Made by a program: the position numbers and the translations under genes
Origin: Tsukamurella sp. 8F
GTDB lineage: Bacteria; Actinomycetota; Actinomycetes; Mycobacteriales; Mycobacteriaceae
Reading direction: 5' to 3'
Assembly: GCF_029167375.1 (NCBI RefSeq)
Contig: NZ_JARFTP010000022.1
Coordinates: forward strand, 1-64,000
Length of the DNA: 64,000 bases
The notes under the pieces: model-generated
What the model was told of the DNA's origin: nothing
What the model saw: only the letters and a program-made list of their open reading frames with translations
Databases searched by the model: none
Part shown: positions 60,922-64,000 of the stretch, piece by piece
How positions within the stretch are numbered: position 1 is the stretch's first letter
Layout of the letters: each line of letters starts with the position of its first letter

Positions 60922-62178
60922 CTACTTGGGCGCGATGACGTCCGTGCCGAGGAAGGGCGCGAGCGCAGCGGGTACGCGGATCGAACCGTCGGCCTGCTGG
61001 TGGTTCTCCCAGATCGACACGAGCCAGCGGGTGGTGGCGAGCGTGCCGTTGAGGGTCGCGGCGACCTGCGGGCGACCGTCGGCGTCGCGGTACCGGATGT
61101 TCAGGCGGCGCGCCTGGAACGTTGTGCAATTCGACGTAGACGTGAGTTCACGGTACCGGCCCTGCGACGGGACCCAGCCCTCGCAGTCGTACTTCCGTGC
61201 GGCCGACGATCCCAGGTCGCCGCCCGCGATGTCGATGACACGGTAGGGCACCTCGATCGCCGCGAGCATCTCCTTCTCCCAGGCGAGCAGGCGCTTGTGC
61301 TCGTCCGCGGCCTCCTCGGGGCGGCAATAGACGAACATCTCGATCTTGTCGAACTGGTGCACACGGATGATGCCGCGGGTGTCCTTGCCGTACGACCCGG
61401 CCTCGCGGCGGAAGCAGCTCGACTGCGCGGCGTACCGACGGGGCCCGTCGGCGAGGTCGATGATCTCGTTCATGTGGTAGCCGGCCAGCGGAACCTCCGA
61501 GGTGCCGACCAGGTACAGATCATCCTCTTCGAGATGGTAGATCTCGTCGGCGTGCGCTCCCAGGAAGCCGGTGCCGCCCATGACGTCGGGCCGCACGAGG
61601 ACCGGCGGGATCATCAGCTGGAAGCCGTTGGCTACGGCTTTCTGCACCGCGAGCTGCAGCAGCGCCATCTGGAACAGCGCGCCCTGTCCGGTCAGGAAGT
61701 AGAAGCGCGAGCCCGACACCTTGGCCCCGCGATCCATGTCCAGCAGGCCCAGGGTCTCGCCGAGCTCGAGGTGGTCGCGCGGTCGGGCGATGTCCGGGAT
61801 CTCGCCGACCCGCTCGAGCTCGACGAAGTCGTCCTCGCCGCCGGGGGGGACCCCGTCCTCGATGACGTTCGAGAGCTGCCGTGCCGTCGCGTCGAAGGCG
61901 GCGTCGGCGGCGTTCTGGGCCGCTTCGGCCTCCTTGACGCGGGCGCTGAGCTCCTGCGCAGCCGCGAGCATCGCGGGACGGTCCTCCTCGGCTGCCTGGC
62001 CGATCGACTTCGAAGCCGCCTTCTGCTCGGCGCGCAGTGTGTCCGCGGAGAGCACCGCGGCGCGCCGCTCGGTGTCGGCCGCCAGGACGGCGTCGACGAG
62101 AGCCGGGTCCTCGCCGCGATTGCGCTGCGAGGCGCGCACGCGGTCGGGGTCTTCGCGGAGGAGCTTGACGTCGATCAC
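60922..62178 (-). CDS. serS: seryl-tRNA synthetase
   Basis: Class II aminoacyl-tRNA synthetase of 418 aa that charges tRNA-Ser (and tRNA-Sec where present). The N-terminal tRNA-binding coiled-coil arm (about 30-105) is followed by the catalytic core with motif 2 [14 protein letters not shown] and motif 3 [18 protein letters not shown], the latter a variant of the common GSGLAVGRTLVA form that is normal in actinobacterial SerRS. GTG 62178 is the start ([10 protein letters not shown]); TAGGGT seven bases upstream gives a leaderless promoter. The order before Rv3835/Rv3836-like genes matches M. tuberculosis. Confidence 0.97.
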   Translation of the reverse strand: MIDVKLLREDPDRVRASQRNRGEDPALVDAVLAADTERRAAVLSADTLRAEQKAASKSIGQAAEEDRPAMLAAAQELSARVKEAEAAQNAADAAFDATARQLSNVIEDGVPPGGEDDFVELERVGEIPDIARPRDHLELGETLGLLDMDRGAKVSGSRFYFLTGQGALFQMALLQLAVQKAVANGFQLMIPPVLVRPDVMGGTGFLGAHADEIYHLEEDDLYLVGTSEVPLAGYHMNEIIDLADGPRRYAAQSSCFRREAGSYGKDTRGIIRVHQFDKIEMFVYCRPEEAADEHKRLLAWEKEMLAAIEVPYRVIDIAGGDLGSSAARKYDCEGWVPSQGRYRELTSTSNCTTFQARRLNIRYRDADGRPQVAATLNGTLATTRWLVSIWENHQQADGSIRVPAALAPFLGTDVIAPK

Positions 62179-62185
62179 GGCTACA

Positions 62186-62191
62186 ACCCTA
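62186..62191 (-). promoter_or_regulatory. leaderless -10 box for serS
   Basis: TAGGGT on the minus strand, 7 nt before the GTG of serS, identical in sequence and spacing to the box before accD4. No ribosome site is present. Confidence 0.45.
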
Positions 62192-62260
62192 ACGTGGCAG
62201 GTCCACCCGGATTCCCGCCTACCTGGTCGCGACGCGCGCGAACCAGGCATGATGGGGGCG

Positions 62261-63313
62261 ATGCCTGAGTCGACGCCCACACACAAGCGCAGGATCGGCA
62301 GCGGGCACGCCCGCGTACTGCTGGTAGCCGTCATCGTCGGTGCGGTCGTGGTGGCCGTGGTCGCCGCGGTGACCGGGCACCTGTCGGAGCGGTCACCCTT
62401 CCACGAGACCGCCGAGGGGCCGCGCGCGAAGCCCGCCGCCTCGGACTTCGCGGCGTCGAAGGCCGGCGACTGCGTGACCTGGAACGGCACCGACACGGCC
62501 GCTCTGCGACTCGTACCGTGCACGAATCCGCACAAGTTCGAGGTCGCCGGCGATCTACCGCGGGCATTCGGCGCCAAGGATCCCTACCCGACGGACGCGG
62601 TGCTCTCGACCACCCGCACACAGCAGTGCTCGCCTCTGGTCGCGTCGTACCTCGACAAGCGTCTCGATCCCATGGGCCGCTTCCAGGTGGGGCTGCTCGG
62701 GCCGAACGCGGCGGCCTGGGCCGGCGGTGAACGCACCATGCGGTGCGGCGTAGAGATGGTCGACGGGACCGGGACGCCGCAGGAGATGACGGGCAAGGTC
62801 GCCGACCAGGACCAGTCCGTCGCGTGGCCGGTAGGCACGTGCGTCGGGGTCAGCCCGCAGGGGCAGGCGACCGCACCGGTCGACTGCTCCGAACCGCACG
62901 CCTTCGAAGTGACCGGCGATATCGACATGGCGGGCCAGTTCGGCGGTCCGAACGCATCCTGGCCGACACTGCAGACACAGGAGACCTACCTGGCCAAACA
63001 GTGTCCCGCGCTCACCAATACGTGGTTCGGCGCATCCGACGGGCTCCGCAAGTCCAGCCTGCAGCTGCAGTGGACGAAGTTGGCGCAGCCGTCGTGGTCG
63101 GCTGGTTCGCGCAAGGTCATCTGCTTCATCGGCTCCAGCTCCAAGACCACCAGGGGCTTCGCGCCGCTCACCGGCTCCGCGAAGAGCGGCGATCTGCTCA
63201 TCGCCGGCAAGAAGCCGGCTGGTCTGGGCCCGCCCGGACGCCGCCTGCCGACGCCGGTGCCGCTGCCTCCGGGGATGGCACCCAACCCGCAGACCGTTCC
63301 GGCCGGCGGCTGA
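62261..63313 (+). CDS. membrane protein with two septum-formation-like domains (Rv3835 type)
   Basis: Membrane-anchored protein of 350 aa: a single N-terminal transmembrane helix (about 17-41) and an extracytoplasmic part of two related halves, each carrying a C-x-x-P-H-x-F-E-V-(A/T)-G motif ([12 protein letters not shown] and [12 protein letters not shown]). Paired cysteines in each half probably form disulfides. The repeats fit the septum-formation domain of actinobacterial envelope proteins, proposed to act at cell division; the role here is inferred. Starts at 62249, 62252 or 62261 are in frame; I use the last. The stop overlaps the start of the peptidase gene by one base (TGATG), so the two are co-translated. 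Confidence 0.8.
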   Translation: MPESTPTHKRRIGSGHARVLLVAVIVGAVVVAVVAAVTGHLSERSPFHETAEGPRAKPAASDFAASKAGDCVTWNGTDTAALRLVPCTNPHKFEVAGDLPRAFGAKDPYPTDAVLSTTRTQQCSPLVASYLDKRLDPMGRFQVGLLGPNAAAWAGGERTMRCGVEMVDGTGTPQEMTGKVADQDQSVAWPVGTCVGVSPQGQATAPVDCSEPHAFEVTGDIDMAGQFGGPNASWPTLQTQETYLAKQCPALTNTWFGASDGLRKSSLQLQWTKLAQPSWSAGSRKVICFIGSSSKTTRGFAPLTGSAKSGDLLIAGKKPAGLGPPGRRLPTPVPLPPGMAPNPQTVPAGG

Positions 63314-63657
63314 TGTTCCGGGTGAGCGCGACCCAGTTCGAGGACTGGGTCGGCGACGCGCTGGACGACGTGCCCGAGGAACTCCTGAGCGCCATGTCCA
63401 ATGTGGTCATCCTGGTGCGTGATCGCAACGCCGAGGACCCGACACTGCTCGGCCTGTACGAGGGCGTCGACCTCACCCGCCGCACAACCGAGTACAGCGC
63501 CCTACCCGATCGGATCACCATCTACCGTGAGCCGCTCATGGCCCTGGCATCGTCCGAGACTCAGCTACGCGAGGAGATCCGGGTGACCGTGCTACACGAG
63601 GTAGGCCATCACTTCGGCATCGACGACCACCGTCTACACGAGCTGGGCTGGGGCTAG
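63313..63657 (+). CDS. minimal zinc metallopeptidase (Rv3836 type)
   Basis: Small protein of 114 aa, the size of the minimal zincin family. The HExxH zinc motif is HEVGHHFGIDD (His95, Glu96, His99) with Asp104 as probable third ligand. It follows the septum-type protein through a TGATG overlap, as in M. tuberculosis. There is no signal peptide, so it is cytoplasmic; its peptide substrate is unknown. Its stop shares a CTAG (63654-63657) with the convergent gene. Confidence 0.88.
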   Translation: MFRVSATQFEDWVGDALDDVPEELLSAMSNVVILVRDRNAEDPTLLGLYEGVDLTRRTTEYSALPDRITIYREPLMALASSETQLREEIRVTVLHEVGHHFGIDDHRLHELGWG

Positions 63658-64000
63658 TACAGCCACACCACCGCGTTGTCGCCGCCGGTGCACTCGATCA
63701 AGGTGGTCGTCCGATCCGCGTAGTCGCACACCATGTCGTAGGGAGTGCCCGTGGTAGGGCTGAACACCTGGCTCAGCGTGCCGGGATGCCCCATGGCGTT
63801 GTAGGCGGCCCGGACGTTCTCTGCGAACGGGCAACTCGTGACGCTGTTCACGGCGGACTTCTGGAGCGTTCCGGACCCGGCGGTCGAGTCGCAATAGGTG
63901 TCGACCTCACCCGCCGGCGGCGTGCCCGGCGATCGTGTGGTCGGCGAGGCCGAGCCCGTGTCAGTGGCGGGTCCACCCGTTGCGGTCACCGTGGATACCG
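63654..64000 (-). CDS. putative secreted protein, 5' end beyond the window
   Basis: Partial reading frame that stays open to the right edge of the window, so the start is outside. The visible 115 residues have a Thr/Pro/Ser-rich linker (TDTGSASPTTRSPGTPP) followed by a compact domain with three Cys (VDTYCDST, VTSCPFAEN, ECTGG) plus one in DMVCDYAD, suggesting two disulfides. The sequence SCPFAENVRAAYNAM resembles small Cys-rich actinobacterial secreted domains of unknown function. A signal peptide or membrane anchor is expected upstream. I do not recognise the family. Confidence 0.6.
   Translation of the reverse strand, partial: VSTVTATGGPATDTGSASPTTRSPGTPPAGEVDTYCDSTAGSGTLQKSAVNSVTSCPFAENVRAAYNAMGHPGTLSQVFSPTTGTPYDMVCDYADRTTTLIECTGGDNAVVWLY

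Overview
The window is high-GC actinobacterial DNA carrying the mycolic acid and arabinogalactan core locus of the Mycobacteriales (the Rv3799c-Rv3818 and Rv3834c-Rv3836 neighbourhood of Mycobacterium tuberculosis, in the same relative order). LGFP-repeat cell-wall proteins, two antigen-85-type mycolyltransferases and tandem membrane-anchored cutinases suggest a non-mycobacterial mycolate genus. Tsukamurella is my best guess, but the genus cannot be proved from this sequence alone.

Layout. (1) 0-19.9 kb: mycolate assembly. A mycolyltransferase, a free Met-sulfoxide reductase and a glycolate-oxidase-like flavoenzyme are followed by accD4, pks13 and fadD32. An F420-type LLM oxidoreductase, two Culp6-like cutinases, a DUF732-like lipoprotein and an LGFP-repeat mycolyltransferase come next. 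A TetR regulator and a divergent flavin amine oxidase then interrupt the usual order. (2) 19.9-26.5 kb: arabinogalactan genes aftB, ubiA, PAP2 phosphatase, glfT2 and glf, translationally coupled by overlapping stop/start codons. (3) 26.6-29.6 kb: two TetR regulators, a 30-residue membrane miniprotein missed by ordinary gene calling, and a DHA2-type drug exporter. (4) 29.6-50.9 kb: an accessory lipid-polyketide operon. It encodes a 5145-residue FAAL-PKS-condensation-FkbH megasynthase, a carrier/thioester-reductase protein, a Cys-nucleophile alpha/beta hydrolase and a crotonyl-CoA carboxylase/reductase, all joined by ATGA overlaps, with a divergent glycosyltransferase. (5) 50.8-64 kb: two paralogous SpoIID/LGFP secreted proteins, a Cof-type HAD phosphatase, a PlsC-like acyltransferase, an MBL-Rieske protein, a small membrane protein, a secreted lipase, TetR, serS, a septum-formation-type protein, a minimal zinc peptidase and a truncated secreted protein.

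How it fits together. FadD32 activates the meromycolate, AccD4 is part of the carboxylase that makes the alpha-chain extender, and Pks13 condenses them. The mycolyltransferases then place mycolates on the arabinogalactan that AftB, UbiA, the phosphatase, GlfT2 and Glf help build. The region-4 operon reuses the FadD32-Pks13 logic in one polypeptide and adds an ethylmalonyl-type extender supply and a glyceryl-loading FkbH module. I infer that it makes a branched polyketide ester of glycerol (or glyceraldehyde), possibly glycosylated. This is the strongest candidate in the window for an undescribed system.

Transcription and start signals. Several genes look leaderless (TANNNT box 6-8 nt before ATG/GTG). 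Four convergent gene pairs share one CTAG as both stop codons. Palindromes lie at the promoters of TetR-linked genes, and MtrA-like GTCAC/GTAAC repeats precede both SpoIID genes. I saw no tRNA, rRNA, insertion sequence or CRISPR array.
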